This document shows, piece after piece, positions 9,451 through 18,018 of a DNA stretch of 64,000 bases. The stretch is from Paenibacillus paridis. Lineage in GTDB: Bacteria > Bacillota > Bacilli > Paenibacillales > Paenibacillaceae. The notes under the pieces are model-generated. The model searched no databases. It had not been told where the DNA came from and was given only the letters and a program-made list of their open reading frames with translations. Both the position numbers and the translations under genes were made by a program. The stretch covers positions 992,001 through 1,056,000 of the forward strand of contig NZ_VCIX01000092.1 in NCBI RefSeq assembly GCF_006345825.1. The letters run 5' to 3'. Position 1 is the stretch's first letter, and each line of letters opens with the position of its first letter.

Positions 9451-10487
9451 TGAAAGCAGCTGTTTTAGAGCAATTAGAGCAACTGGTCGTAAAGGAAGTG
9501 GAAAGACCAACCGTAGATGGGGACAGTATTCTAATGAAGGTCGAGGCTGTAGGCATTTGCGGTTCGGATATCCGGATATTCCGCCATGGGAACAACAGGG
9601 TGACGCTTCCGCAAGTGCTCGGGCATGAAGCTGCGGGGCGAATTGTTGAACTAGGCTCCAATATAACCAAATTCAAAATGGGAGATCGAATTTCCCTAGG
9701 TGCGGACGTACCTTGCGGGGAATGTATCTTCTGCGAGGCTGGAATCGGCAACAATTGCCAGATCAACTACGCTATGGGCTACCAATTCGCGGGGAGCTTC
9801 GCAGAATATGTGCTTCTGAACAAGACGATGGTGAATTACGGTCCGATCCACAAGATCCCGGATCATATCTCCTACGAGGAGGCCGCTTTGGCCGAACCGC
9901 TTGCTTGCGTTCTAAATGCCTTGGAGCTATCGAATATTAAGCTGGGGGATTCGGTCGTTGTCATCGGTGCAGGTCCAATTGGCTGCATGATTATAGAGGT
10001 TGCGAAGCTGATGGGCGCCACGAAGGTGATCCTCGTGCAACGTTCCAGACCCCGATTGGAGATGGCTAAGCAGTTCGGTGCACACGCTTATATCTGTTCA
10101 TCGGAAGAGAACGCCATTGAACGGGTATTGGAGGAAACGGGCGGACTCGGAGCAGACGTGGTCATCACTTCGAACCCATCGCCGGAAGCACAGGTAGATG
10201 CGATCCATATGGCGAAAAATCGCGCGCGGGTGAACTTTTTCGGCGGTCTGCCTAAGGGGAAATCAATGGTTACGCTAGATACCAACATTATTCATTACAA
10301 AGAGTTGTTCGTTCACGGGGCGCATGGTTCCTTGCCTGCACATCATCAGAAAGCCATTGATTTAATTGGCTCCGGCGTCATCGATATGAAGCGTTATATC
10401 TCTCATCGCTATCCCCTTGATGAGATCAACCAAGCGATAAGCACGGCAGAAGATCATGTCGGGATGCGGGTTATTGTGCAACCGTAA
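9447..10487 (+). CDS. Zinc-dependent MDR dehydrogenase, sorbitol-dehydrogenase-like
   Basis: A 346-residue paralogue of the preceding dehydrogenase. Catalytic zinc ligands are in GICGSD and LGHEAAG, structural zinc Cys residues in PCGECIFCEAGIGNNC, and the nucleotide-binding GAGPIG motif sits near residue 174. The start ATG overlaps the upstream TGA (ATGATGA), with ATG at 9450 as an alternative. Two related dehydrogenases in one operon suggest two oxidation or reduction steps, for example inversion of a hydroxyl by oxidation at one carbon and reduction at another. The exact polyol or sugar acid is unknown. Confidence 0.82.
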   Translation: MMKAAVLEQLEQLVVKEVERPTVDGDSILMKVEAVGICGSDIRIFRHGNNRVTLPQVLGHEAAGRIVELGSNITKFKMGDRISLGADVPCGECIFCEAGIGNNCQINYAMGYQFAGSFAEYVLLNKTMVNYGPIHKIPDHISYEEAALAEPLACVLNALELSNIKLGDSVVVIGAGPIGCMIIEVAKLMGATKVILVQRSRPRLEMAKQFGAHAYICSSEENAIERVLEETGGLGADVVITSNPSPEAQVDAIHMAKNRARVNFFGGLPKGKSMVTLDTNIIHYKELFVHGAHGSLPAHHQKAIDLIGSGVIDMKRYISHRYPLDEINQAISTAEDHVGMRVIVQP

Positions 10488-10513
10488 CCCTTAATAACTA
10501 AGGAGGTGCAGGT

Positions 10514-11179
10514 ATGGGAGGCAGAATATCGCCGTCTATCATGTGCGCAGATTTCAGAAATTTGGAGACTACGATAAGAGCCTTGGAGCGAGCCCATGTT
10601 GATTATTTGCACGTGGACATCATGGATGGCAGCTTCGTGCCTAATTTTACCCTCGGCCCAGACTTTATGAACAGTGTCAGAGAGATGACGGACATTCCGC
10701 TCGATATTCACCTGATGATCAACCGGCCAGAGGATTTTCTTCCGATCTTCGCGATTCGACCCGGTGATATCGTCTCGGTCCATCAGGAAGCCACGATTCA
10801 TCTGCAACGAACGCTTCAACAAATTAGGGACAAGGGGGCGAGGGTTTCGGTCGCGCTAAATCCTTCCACGCCAATTTATACGCTAGACGATATTCTCGAC
10901 GATATCGATATTGTATTGATTATGACGGTAAATCCGGGATTCGCTGGCCAGAAGCTTGTCCCAGCGACTCTAGGAAAGATCCATAAATTGAAGCAATATC
11001 TTCAACAATCCGGCCATTCGCATATCGAGATTGAAGTAGATGGCAACGTTAGCTGTGAAAATGCGCAAAAGATGCGCTTGGCGGGTGCGGATATATTCGT
11101 GGCAGGCACCTCGAGTATTTTTAAGAAGGATCAGGATTTGTACGAATTGACGGAGAAGTTCCGCGAGTATATTGCGTGA
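10514..11179 (+). CDS. Ribulose-phosphate 3-epimerase family protein
   Basis: A 221-residue TIM-barrel protein of the Rpe/AlsE family. The hallmarks are SPSIMCADF at the N-terminus, the metal-binding HVDIMDGSFVPN motif, DIHLMI, the MTVNPGFAGQ loop that binds phosphate, and EVDGNV. AGGAGGTG precedes the ATG by 6 bp. As the last gene of the regulated operon rather than a companion of pentose-phosphate genes, it is probably a specialised paralogue acting on a ketose 5- or 6-phosphate (compare allulose-6-phosphate epimerase), feeding the product into central metabolism. Family is certain; substrate is inferred. Confidence 0.85.
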   Translation: MGGRISPSIMCADFRNLETTIRALERAHVDYLHVDIMDGSFVPNFTLGPDFMNSVREMTDIPLDIHLMINRPEDFLPIFAIRPGDIVSVHQEATIHLQRTLQQIRDKGARVSVALNPSTPIYTLDDILDDIDIVLIMTVNPGFAGQKLVPATLGKIHKLKQYLQQSGHSHIEIEVDGNVSCENAQKMRLAGADIFVAGTSSIFKKDQDLYELTEKFREYIA

Positions 11180-11181
11180 GG

Positions 11182-11224
11182 TTGATTAGTCGATCCAGAT
11201 GCATTATGTTAGTATCAGTGATAC
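11182..11224 (+). promoter_or_regulatory. Promoter and perfect operator palindrome of the GntR-LacI repressor gene
   Basis: TTGATT (11182-11187) and TATGTT (11205-11210) are 17 bp apart. The perfect palindrome GTATCA-G-TGATAC (11212-11224) directly follows the -10 box and should cover the transcription start. It matches the operator in the spacer of the upstream operon promoter in 12 of 13 bases, indicating autorepression by the product of the next gene. Confidence 0.7.
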
Positions 11225-11248
11225 ATTGCTGATGAAGGATGAGCGGAT

Positions 11249-12385
11249 ATGAACAAAAACATAAAGGAACAGCTGACTAAAGGACCAATCGCGTTATATG
11301 AGCAAATGCGGCAGAAGGTCATGGCTTTAATTGTGGAGAGACAACTGAAGCCCCATGACCCGGTTCCGTCAGAGGGAGAGCTTGCTGACCTGTTTGGCGT
11401 AAGCCGAAGAACAAGCAAGCAGGCGCTCGAGCTTCTCGCCAAGGAAGGCATTCTCTATCGCTTGCCTCGGAGAGGGACTTTCCTCTCCGAGAATACGGAG
11501 ACGATGCTTAAAGCTGCCGCTCTGTCAGGAATGTCGCTGGTGCCCCAGCAAGCGGTCGTCATTGTTGTTCCTATGCTGGATGAGTTTATTGGTTTGGCCG
11601 TTACTGCGTTCCTGCAGGAGGGGGCTTTCCATGGTTGGGAAGTACTCATCCGAGTGACGGGTAACGATCTTGAGCAAGAGGACGCAATTCTACGGGAAAT
11701 TAGCAGCGGGGGAAGAGTGCGCGGTATTGTGCTATTTCCGGGCGAGCGGAGGATGTGCGGGCAAGAGGTGTTACGGCTGCACTTGAACGATTTTCCGGTC
11801 GTTATTATCGATCGGGTGTTTCGTGAAGTGGACATTACGGCGATCTACCATGATCATTTCTTGGGAGCGTACGAGATGACCAAGTATTTAATCGACAAAG
11901 GACATCGTAATGTGGGTTTTATTTCTGAGCCGATTACGGGCATTATGAGCAGGGAAGACCGCTATTATGGGTTTATTCAAGCTCAGCTTGATGCTGAGAT
12001 CCCCTTTATGAGCAATGCCATCATCTCGGATTGGGATAACGAACAAAAGGATGCTAGCAGATTGGCTCGTTTTTTTGAGCAGAACCCAGACATGACGGCT
12101 CTATTCTGTTCGAATGATTTAGTCGCGATACAAGTGATGAATATAGCCGAAGCATTAGGCCGTAAAATTCCGGAAGACTTATCCGTTGTCGGGTTTACAG
12201 ACCTGATGATTTCCAGAGTGGGTAGAGTTTCGCTAACGACCGTGATGAAATCTCCAGAACAATTAGGCAAAAAAGCTTTTAGTTTACTCCTTCAGAAGAT
12301 GGCCTCAGAGGGTAGCAGAATTGAAAGCATTAAGCTTCCTACCCAGATTATTGAACGTGGAAGTGTTCGGCAAGTGAACGTGTAA
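11249..12385 (+). CDS. GntR-LacI hybrid transcriptional repressor
   Basis: A 378-residue regulator with an N-terminal GntR-type winged helix (about residues 10-80, with VPSEGELADLFGVSR followed by the RLPRRGTFL wing) and a C-terminal LacI/periplasmic-binding-type effector domain (about 95-375, with CSNDLVAIQ and VVGFTD). This architecture matches AraR of Bacillus, which binds sugars and releases its operators. It lies 69 bp after the Rpe-like gene behind its own promoter. The paired GTATCA-N-TGATAC sites at 7373 and 11212 are the likely operators. The effector is probably a sugar or polyol consumed by the operon. Confidence 0.88.
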   Translation: MNKNIKEQLTKGPIALYEQMRQKVMALIVERQLKPHDPVPSEGELADLFGVSRRTSKQALELLAKEGILYRLPRRGTFLSENTETMLKAAALSGMSLVPQQAVVIVVPMLDEFIGLAVTAFLQEGAFHGWEVLIRVTGNDLEQEDAILREISSGGRVRGIVLFPGERRMCGQEVLRLHLNDFPVVIIDRVFREVDITAIYHDHFLGAYEMTKYLIDKGHRNVGFISEPITGIMSREDRYYGFIQAQLDAEIPFMSNAIISDWDNEQKDASRLARFFEQNPDMTALFCSNDLVAIQVMNIAEALGRKIPEDLSVVGFTDLMISRVGRVSLTTVMKSPEQLGKKAFSLLLQKMASEGSRIESIKLPTQIIERGSVRQVNV

Positions 12386-12387
12386 TT

Positions 12388-12421
12388 AACAAACCCGCCA
12401 ATGCAACATGGCGGGTTTGTT
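12388..12421. terminator. Bidirectional terminator between convergent genes
   Basis: A perfect 13-bp stem (AACAAACCCGCCA / TGGCGGGTTTGTT) follows the repressor stop codon. T-rich sequence lies on the plus strand, and A-rich sequence at the other end serves the convergent minus-strand operon. Confidence 0.8.
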
Positions 12422-12499
12422 GTTTGTCTAGCAATACATACAATTGCTTATGGGATTAACCAGATCGATCAGCATGGCCATTGCATTGAACGCTACCTT

Positions 12500-13489
12500 T
12501 TAAATCCAATCTAAAATAACGCCAAGCTTAGCCTGTTTCGAATCCAATAATAAATCCCATGCTTCCTTTGCCTGTTCGACAGGAAAGCGATGAGTAACAA
12601 GTGATGTGGTTTGAAGCCAACCTTCTGCGATTCCTCGCAAGGTCTCATCCATATCTTCTTGGCTCCAGCCGGATGGGCAATGCAAGGTAACTTTTTTGGT
12701 ACGCAGCATTTGGATATCAATCCGGCCATCCTCGCCGAGAAATCCAGCCGATACCAAGTGACAGCCGTACTGCGCGAATGAGATTAATTCCGTTACCGTT
12801 GCTAATGATCCCACCGTATCCACTATGATCGAGAATGTATCCCTGACATCCTGAAGGGCTTCCTTCATAGAAGATACTTTCGTGTTTACTTTGCGAATGC
12901 CTTCAGGCAGCTGGTCCAAGCGGTCATTATGTCTGCCAAGTACAATGACATGAGCCCCGCGATGTTTTAGCGTTTGGGCAGCCCATTGCCCAACCATTCC
13001 ATCTCCAATAACGACTGCATAATCGCCTTTTTTAACGGGTGGACACATGCCACAGCTATAACCAACCTGAGTCAATACGAGCCCTGAATAAGCAAGGGGT
13101 TCAGCTTCAGCCGGTAGTTTCCATATTTGGCTTTGATGGGTGACAGCAGGGCTGACATGCCCTCCAGTAGAAAAAAACATCCCATTCACCTTGCTGATCG
13201 TAGCAAAGACTCGATCGCCAACTTTAAAGCCTTGCACATCTTTCCCCAGTGAGGTGATTACGCCAACCTTTTGATACCCTGCTACTTGTGGAAATGGAAG
13301 CGGATCGCCATCCCTGTACGGTGTTTCCCCATCTATTCTCTCGCCTCGGAGAAAAGAGGACTCTGTTCCATTGCTAATCCAAGAATGCTCGATGTCTATC
13401 ATAACCTCATCATCCTGTAGATCGGGAATGCTGACATCTTGATAGGCTACTTTCAGTTTTTCGGTAAAAACGACCCCTTTTCCAATCAT
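12500..13489 (-). CDS. MDR-family dehydrogenase without visible zinc ligands
   Basis: A 329-residue medium-chain dehydrogenase/reductase. The N-terminal GroES-like half has SWISNGTESSFLRG where zinc enzymes have the first Cys, and FPQVAGYQKVG in place of the usual GHE. The structural Cys lobe is absent too, so no zinc site is evident. This resembles the BchC-like branch of the superfamily. The Rossmann motif GDGMVG is near residue 160. Its ATG overlaps the end of the next upstream gene by 4 bp, so the two are translationally coupled and may form a complex or act on one substrate. The function is not known. Confidence 0.7.
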   Translation of the reverse strand: MIGKGVVFTEKLKVAYQDVSIPDLQDDEVMIDIEHSWISNGTESSFLRGERIDGETPYRDGDPLPFPQVAGYQKVGVITSLGKDVQGFKVGDRVFATISKVNGMFFSTGGHVSPAVTHQSQIWKLPAEAEPLAYSGLVLTQVGYSCGMCPPVKKGDYAVVIGDGMVGQWAAQTLKHRGAHVIVLGRHNDRLDQLPEGIRKVNTKVSSMKEALQDVRDTFSIIVDTVGSLATVTELISFAQYGCHLVSAGFLGEDGRIDIQMLRTKKVTLHCPSGWSQEDMDETLRGIAEGWLQTTSLVTHRFPVEQAKEAWDLLLDSKQAKLGVILDWI

Positions 13490-14466
13490 AAGGATTCACC
13501 ATTAACGAAAGCATCGTTGAAGTCTTCTTGGGGATGGAAATAAACCTTAATCGCTTTTTGCTCTCTTAGCAGCTGCACCGCTTCATTATATTTCGTAAAG
13601 GAGCCATGATGGGTTTGGAGGCACTCCATGTTTAAGCCTTTATTCGCGACCAGATCGATCAACAGATCATGATCTCTCTGAACGAGTCCTCGATATTTGT
13701 AAGACTCCAGCTTAAAGCCTTTAAACCATAAATGGTCGGCGTATTTCAATTCCCCTCGTAATACGCCGAAAATAACGATATGCTCCTCTACGAAGTTGAA
13801 TAGATTTTGCACCGAAGGCGCTGCTCCTACACAGTCGTAGCCAAGGTCGAACCTCTCATCGGTCAAATCGCTAACTAGCATGGCTTCAGCAAGACCAAGA
13901 TCGTGAATAAACTGTACACGCTCTTGGTTTAAGTCTATCCCAACAACACGGGAAGCCCCCCATAATTTAGCCATTTGTACGGCCAAAATCCCTGCAGGTC
14001 CAAGCCCTGAAATCAAGATGGTTTTCCCTTTCAAATCCCCGAGCTGCAGCATTCCGATCATAACGCATTTAAGCAGCTCGAATGAAACCGCTTGTTTATA
14101 AGTAATCGAATCGGGCAGCTTCAGTAAATCCTCTTCTCTGAAGCAAACATATTGCGCATAAGCACCTGGAGCATCGCCAATATGTTCAAGCGCCGCAACG
14201 CGATCACCCACTTTAAACTTACGGATTCCGCTACCGACCGCTTTTACTACACCCGCCATTTCATGTCCGGGAAAACCGTATGGCAAAGGATAATCGGGAG
14301 CAAGCGAATAATCGAACATATTAATTCCGCCAAGCATATTCATATCCCAGCGCGGACAAGTCGAAACAATTTGAATTTCCACCAGGATTTCAAAGTCTTT
14401 AACATCAGGGATTGCAGTCTCGATAATTGAATATTGCTCTTTTCCAGCAATTTGCAATGCTTTCAT
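13486..14466 (-). CDS. MDR-family alcohol dehydrogenase lacking the structural zinc lobe
   Basis: A 326-residue medium-chain dehydrogenase. A possible catalytic zinc site is seen in STCPRWDMN and FPGHEMAG, but the four-Cys structural lobe is missing. The nucleotide-binding motif GLGPAG lies near residue 165. It is the first gene of a minus-strand pair with the zinc-less paralogue downstream. An AATGGAG ribosome site precedes the ATG. The gene is divergent from an AraC regulator 262 bp away, which is the obvious candidate regulator. Redox chemistry on a sugar or sugar-derived alcohol is likely; the substrate is unknown. Confidence 0.72.
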   Translation of the reverse strand: MKALQIAGKEQYSIIETAIPDVKDFEILVEIQIVSTCPRWDMNMLGGINMFDYSLAPDYPLPYGFPGHEMAGVVKAVGSGIRKFKVGDRVAALEHIGDAPGAYAQYVCFREEDLLKLPDSITYKQAVSFELLKCVMIGMLQLGDLKGKTILISGLGPAGILAVQMAKLWGASRVVGIDLNQERVQFIHDLGLAEAMLVSDLTDERFDLGYDCVGAAPSVQNLFNFVEEHIVIFGVLRGELKYADHLWFKGFKLESYKYRGLVQRDHDLLIDLVANKGLNMECLQTHHGSFTKYNEAVQLLREQKAIKVYFHPQEDFNDAFVNGESL

Positions 14467-14728
14467 ATCAAAGCTCCATTCTATAGTTGAAGTGTGATTA
14501 TCATTCCTCCTTCATTGTAAGAGATATATCCTTCGAAGTATTTGTTAAATCTTACTTTAATTCATCTAAGCAGCTGTGAAATTCTACTTATTCAATACCT
14601 ATATAGACTTTTAATTTATATAATATTTCACTCTTTCAGATATATTGACTTGAAAAGGGTTTACAAGCGATTCGGCTTTAACTAATGTTAGGCATATAGA
14701 TGTGTACGGAAAAGGGAGGCGGGATGAA

Positions 14729-15592
14729 ATGAGGGTAAGAAATTATGGTAAGGTCTATCATGATTCTACGGTTACTGTTAAACCAGAATACAAAACGGGC
14801 GGCATACACCCGACCTATGAATTGCTATTTCTTGCTTCAGGTTCTTTCCAGCTGCATTGGTTAGGTGAACAATACGAGGTCTCGCCGTCATCGTTATTTA
14901 TTTTGACGCCTAATACCCCGCATGATTTAATGATCTACTCCAAAAATGCTGTTTTTTGGTATATCGAATTAACGGGTATTGAGGAAGAACCGTACCTTTC
15001 GAAATTACAAAATATTTTATTGTGGAATAGGCTGCAATCCGGATTAGATCCCCACTTCACGTCATCCCCCCTTATACAACTATGTTTGAATGAAATCAGC
15101 CAAATGCTGGACATGAAAGTTCACGATCAGCCCTATGGCGAACAATTACTGCTGCTAAACGTCCAAAAAATCTTGCTCCTGGTTAGGGGTACGCTCGAGT
15201 TGTACGGAAAAGATAGGAAGTTGAGTAACAGCAGCACGGCACTCTCATCCGGTTATTCTTTAAGCAAAGAAGTAATCAAAACGTTAGCAGGTTACATGGA
15301 ATCCACCTATAAAAGCAAAATTACATTACAGGATTTAACGCGTATTAGTAATTTTCAAGCCACTTATTTAATTAAAAGGTTCAAAGAGGAAACGGGGTTT
15401 ACTCCGATTGATTACTTATTGGAACTGCGTATGGAAGCGGCCAAAACGTACTTATCCACTACGGAAATGCCGATCCAAAAGGTGGCTGAAGAAACGGGGT
15501 ATCCGAATATCCATCATTTCAGCGGAGAATTCAAACGGAAAACAGGCCTAAGTCCAACGAACTGGCGAAAGCAAAAATCATCATTGGAATAG
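14729..15592 (+). CDS. AraC-family transcriptional regulator with cupin sensor domain
   Basis: A 287-residue protein from the ATG at 14729, which has GGGAGG 9 bp upstream; a GTG at 14702 is in frame but less well placed. The N-terminal half (about 10-110) is an AraC-type cupin that would bind a sugar. The C-terminal 100 residues hold two helix-turn-helix motifs, including VAEETGYPNIHHFSGEFKR followed by KTGLSP, the classic AraC signature. It is divergent from the MDR dehydrogenase pair and upstream of two esterase-like genes, so it may activate either or both sets. Confidence 0.88.
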   Translation: MRVRNYGKVYHDSTVTVKPEYKTGGIHPTYELLFLASGSFQLHWLGEQYEVSPSSLFILTPNTPHDLMIYSKNAVFWYIELTGIEEEPYLSKLQNILLWNRLQSGLDPHFTSSPLIQLCLNEISQMLDMKVHDQPYGEQLLLLNVQKILLLVRGTLELYGKDRKLSNSSTALSSGYSLSKEVIKTLAGYMESTYKSKITLQDLTRISNFQATYLIKRFKEETGFTPIDYLLELRMEAAKTYLSTTEMPIQKVAEETGYPNIHHFSGEFKRKTGLSPTNWRKQKSSLE

Positions 15593-15676
15593 CTAATATT
15601 CTGTAAATACTTCCCTACTCCATTGAGGTAGACTGAGCTTGAATTACGATCAGATTACTAAGGGAGTATGCCATTT

Positions 15677-16387
15677 ATGAGTAAAAATGAATTCCCACGG
15701 CTTCATCAACGGTTGAAGGATAAGTCCGAGAATCCAGGAGCAAGAACGGTGATTTATGTTGCCATAGGGGACAGCGTCACCCAGGGCTGCCTAGGCCCGA
15801 ATGAGATTGAGCATGAACAAGTCTATCATGAGCGTTTGCGCCGTCGGGTAGAGAAGCATTATCCGGAGGCTAATTTTAATGTCATTAATTCAGGTGTCAG
15901 CGGGGATACGGCAGAGCAATCGAGATCACGTTGGGAGCGTGATGTCCTCCAATACAAGCCGGATTTAGTAACGATATGCTTTGGTCTCAACGATTGTCAT
16001 GGGGGCGAAGCAGGAATCGAAACGTATATAACGGCTATTGGTGACCTTGTTAATCGGATACGGCTAGAGACAGAAGCGGAAATACTACTCTTAACCACGA
16101 TTATGATGCTCAAAACCGATCATCCAAACGTCCCAGATTGTTTTCAAGCACAGGTTCCTGATTTTATCCGCCTATATGAAGAGGGTACCTTATTAAAATA
16201 TAACCAGGCGCTTCGCAGCTTTGCTTCTGGTCATGCTATCCCTTTGCTTGACGTATATGCGATCTGGGAGCAGATGGATCAAGCTGGCGTTGATATTCAT
16301 ACCCGCTTGTCGAATGGAATCAATCACCCGGATATTGCCTTCCATCAACAGTTGTCTGCTCTGCTTGAAGCAAGGCTGTTGGAGTAA
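15677..16387 (+). CDS. SGNH/GDSL-family hydrolase
   Basis: A 236-residue protein with all SGNH blocks: AIGDSVTQG (nucleophile Ser), NSGVSGDTAEQ (Gly), GLNDCHGG (Asn) and NGINHPDIAFHQ (catalytic Asp-His pair, here within NHPD..H). There is no signal peptide, so it acts inside the cell. The second ATG, at 15677, is chosen because AGGGAG lies 10 bp upstream; the first ATG at 15668 is only 1 bp from it. Enzymes of this kind remove acetyl or other acyl groups from sugars. The next gene is a second carbohydrate-esterase type protein, supporting de-acetylation of an imported oligosaccharide. Confidence 0.85.
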   Translation: MSKNEFPRLHQRLKDKSENPGARTVIYVAIGDSVTQGCLGPNEIEHEQVYHERLRRRVEKHYPEANFNVINSGVSGDTAEQSRSRWERDVLQYKPDLVTICFGLNDCHGGEAGIETYITAIGDLVNRIRLETEAEILLLTTIMMLKTDHPNVPDCFQAQVPDFIRLYEEGTLLKYNQALRSFASGHAIPLLDVYAIWEQMDQAGVDIHTRLSNGINHPDIAFHQQLSALLEARLLE

Positions 16388-16439
16388 TCAATCGTATGCG
16401 TATGATCGAGAGCTTTATTAGAAGGGGCTGGGGATTTAA

Positions 16440-17840
16440 ATGGGGCAAATAGGCGTGATCATTCAACAATGCCCACAGCATTGGGCGATTATTCAGCAGG
16501 AAAAAGGCTTTGGAAGCGTAGCTATATCTGGCGTTTGGGCGGGCATGGTCGATCGGGTAATCCACCACGCTCAGGTTTTGGCTCGAATTGTTCATGAAGC
16601 GGATGGTAGAATAGTGGTCCCTTGGCAGACCTGTAGAATGCAAGAGGGGCAGGCTTGGGAGATTCTCTTGGATGAGATTCCGGCAGGAGGATTATATCGA
16701 CTTGAAACCTGTCTGCAAATCGATAACCATCCGGCTTTGGAATGGGCTGCCCGAGGGGATATGATCCACCATTTCGGAGTAGGGGATATCTGGGTTATAG
16801 CAGGGCAAAGCAATGCTGCTGGATATGGCAAAGGTCCTATTCAAGATGCGCCGCAGCTCGGCATTCATTTGCAGCGACACAACGGGATATGGGATTTGGC
16901 GTCCCATCCGTTTAATGAATCTACAGCTTCCATTCACTACGAGAATAGAGAATTTGCCAATCCAGGCCATTCCCCGTTTCTAGCTTTTGGTAAAATGATT
17001 CAGGATAAAACGTGCCTACCCATCGGATTCCTGCAAACCGCCTTTGGCGGATCGCCTTTAAAGGCTTGGAATCCGGAAGAGGACGGTTTTTTATATCGCC
17101 ATATGATGAAAATCATTGCATCCGCTGGGGGGAAAGTTCGCGGTATTTTGTGGTATCAGGGCTGTTCGGATTGCAATCCTGAGGAATCCTCCAGCTATCT
17201 GGAACGATTCGAGAAGTTTGTACAACACGTTCGTCGAGAGCTAAACGTTTTGGATTTGCCAATATTAACCGTTCAGCTTAATCGATGCACGGATGCGGCG
17301 ACCATAGAGGGTGACCAGTCATGGGGTAGAGTGAGGGAAGCCCAGCGGCAAGCCGCACTTACCATTCCGGAAGTGTACATGGTCCCTGCCTTAGATTCTC
17401 CCTTGTCAGATACCATACATAACAGTCCCGCTGGAAATATAATCATTGGCGAGAGATTGGCTAAGGTTGCGTTAGGTCATCTCTATTCGAATACGCTTGA
17501 ACCTGCAGCCGCCCCTAATTTATCCTCCGTTGTTTGGCTGAATGGAGACAGGATTCCTAGTATTTGCTTGAAGTTTGCCAATGTGGCTGGTTATCTTATT
17601 GCCATCGGCCCGACGGATAAAGTGTTCTCTGTTGAAGATGCAAACGGAGAAATTGAGCTTACTCAGTGGGAAATAACGGCACGCGATGAGATCTCGCTGC
17701 GCTTATCTAGATCTCCAGAAGGGGATACTTTCGTTCATGGCGCCTATGAAATGAATCCTTCCAATCATTTGCCGTTAGATACGGGCACTTATATGCCGAT
17801 GCTCGCTTTTTATAAACAGCAAGTAAAGTTAGGGGAGTAA
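16440..17840 (+). CDS. Sialate O-acetylesterase-like (SASA domain) carbohydrate esterase
   Basis: A 466-residue protein. Residues about 100-350 form a SASA/SGNH-type esterase domain with WVIAGQSNAAGYG (nucleophile Ser), QTAFGGSPLKAW and ILWYQGCSDC, and a C-terminal beta domain follows. There is no signal peptide. Family members remove acetyl groups from sialic acids, xylans or rhamnogalacturonan. It lies 52 bp after the SGNH gene, probably in the same transcript, and close to GH42/GH78 enzymes, so acetylated pectic oligosaccharides are a sensible substrate guess. The family is clear; the substrate is inferred. Confidence 0.85.
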   Translation: MGQIGVIIQQCPQHWAIIQQEKGFGSVAISGVWAGMVDRVIHHAQVLARIVHEADGRIVVPWQTCRMQEGQAWEILLDEIPAGGLYRLETCLQIDNHPALEWAARGDMIHHFGVGDIWVIAGQSNAAGYGKGPIQDAPQLGIHLQRHNGIWDLASHPFNESTASIHYENREFANPGHSPFLAFGKMIQDKTCLPIGFLQTAFGGSPLKAWNPEEDGFLYRHMMKIIASAGGKVRGILWYQGCSDCNPEESSSYLERFEKFVQHVRRELNVLDLPILTVQLNRCTDAATIEGDQSWGRVREAQRQAALTIPEVYMVPALDSPLSDTIHNSPAGNIIIGERLAKVALGHLYSNTLEPAAAPNLSSVVWLNGDRIPSICLKFANVAGYLIAIGPTDKVFSVEDANGEIELTQWEITARDEISLRLSRSPEGDTFVHGAYEMNPSNHLPLDTGTYMPMLAFYKQQVKLGE

Positions 17841-17894
17841 TAGCGTTGGACGATTAGGTTCATTTCATAGATGCTACATACACATGTTTTTTAT

Positions 17895-17922
17895 AAGCCT
17901 CCAGAAATGAGGGGCTTTTTTT
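17895..17922 (+). terminator. Terminator after the SASA esterase gene
   Basis: AAGCCTC pairs with GAGGGGCTT (small bulge), followed by seven T residues. It closes the AraC-esterase unit. Confidence 0.6.
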
Positions 17923-18018
17923 CGCATTTAAGTTTATGATCAAAAGGTTCATTTGGACAAAGCCGGAATTTATTGTTATCCTATTTTTAGTAGATTTAAG
18001 GATGAAAGGAAGAAAGCT

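Noticed and set aside
14481..14504. Seven-codon leader peptide upstream of the minus-strand dehydrogenase
   Set aside because: AAGGAGG precedes an ATG, but the spacing is only 1 bp and no attenuator structure or repeated codons are present.
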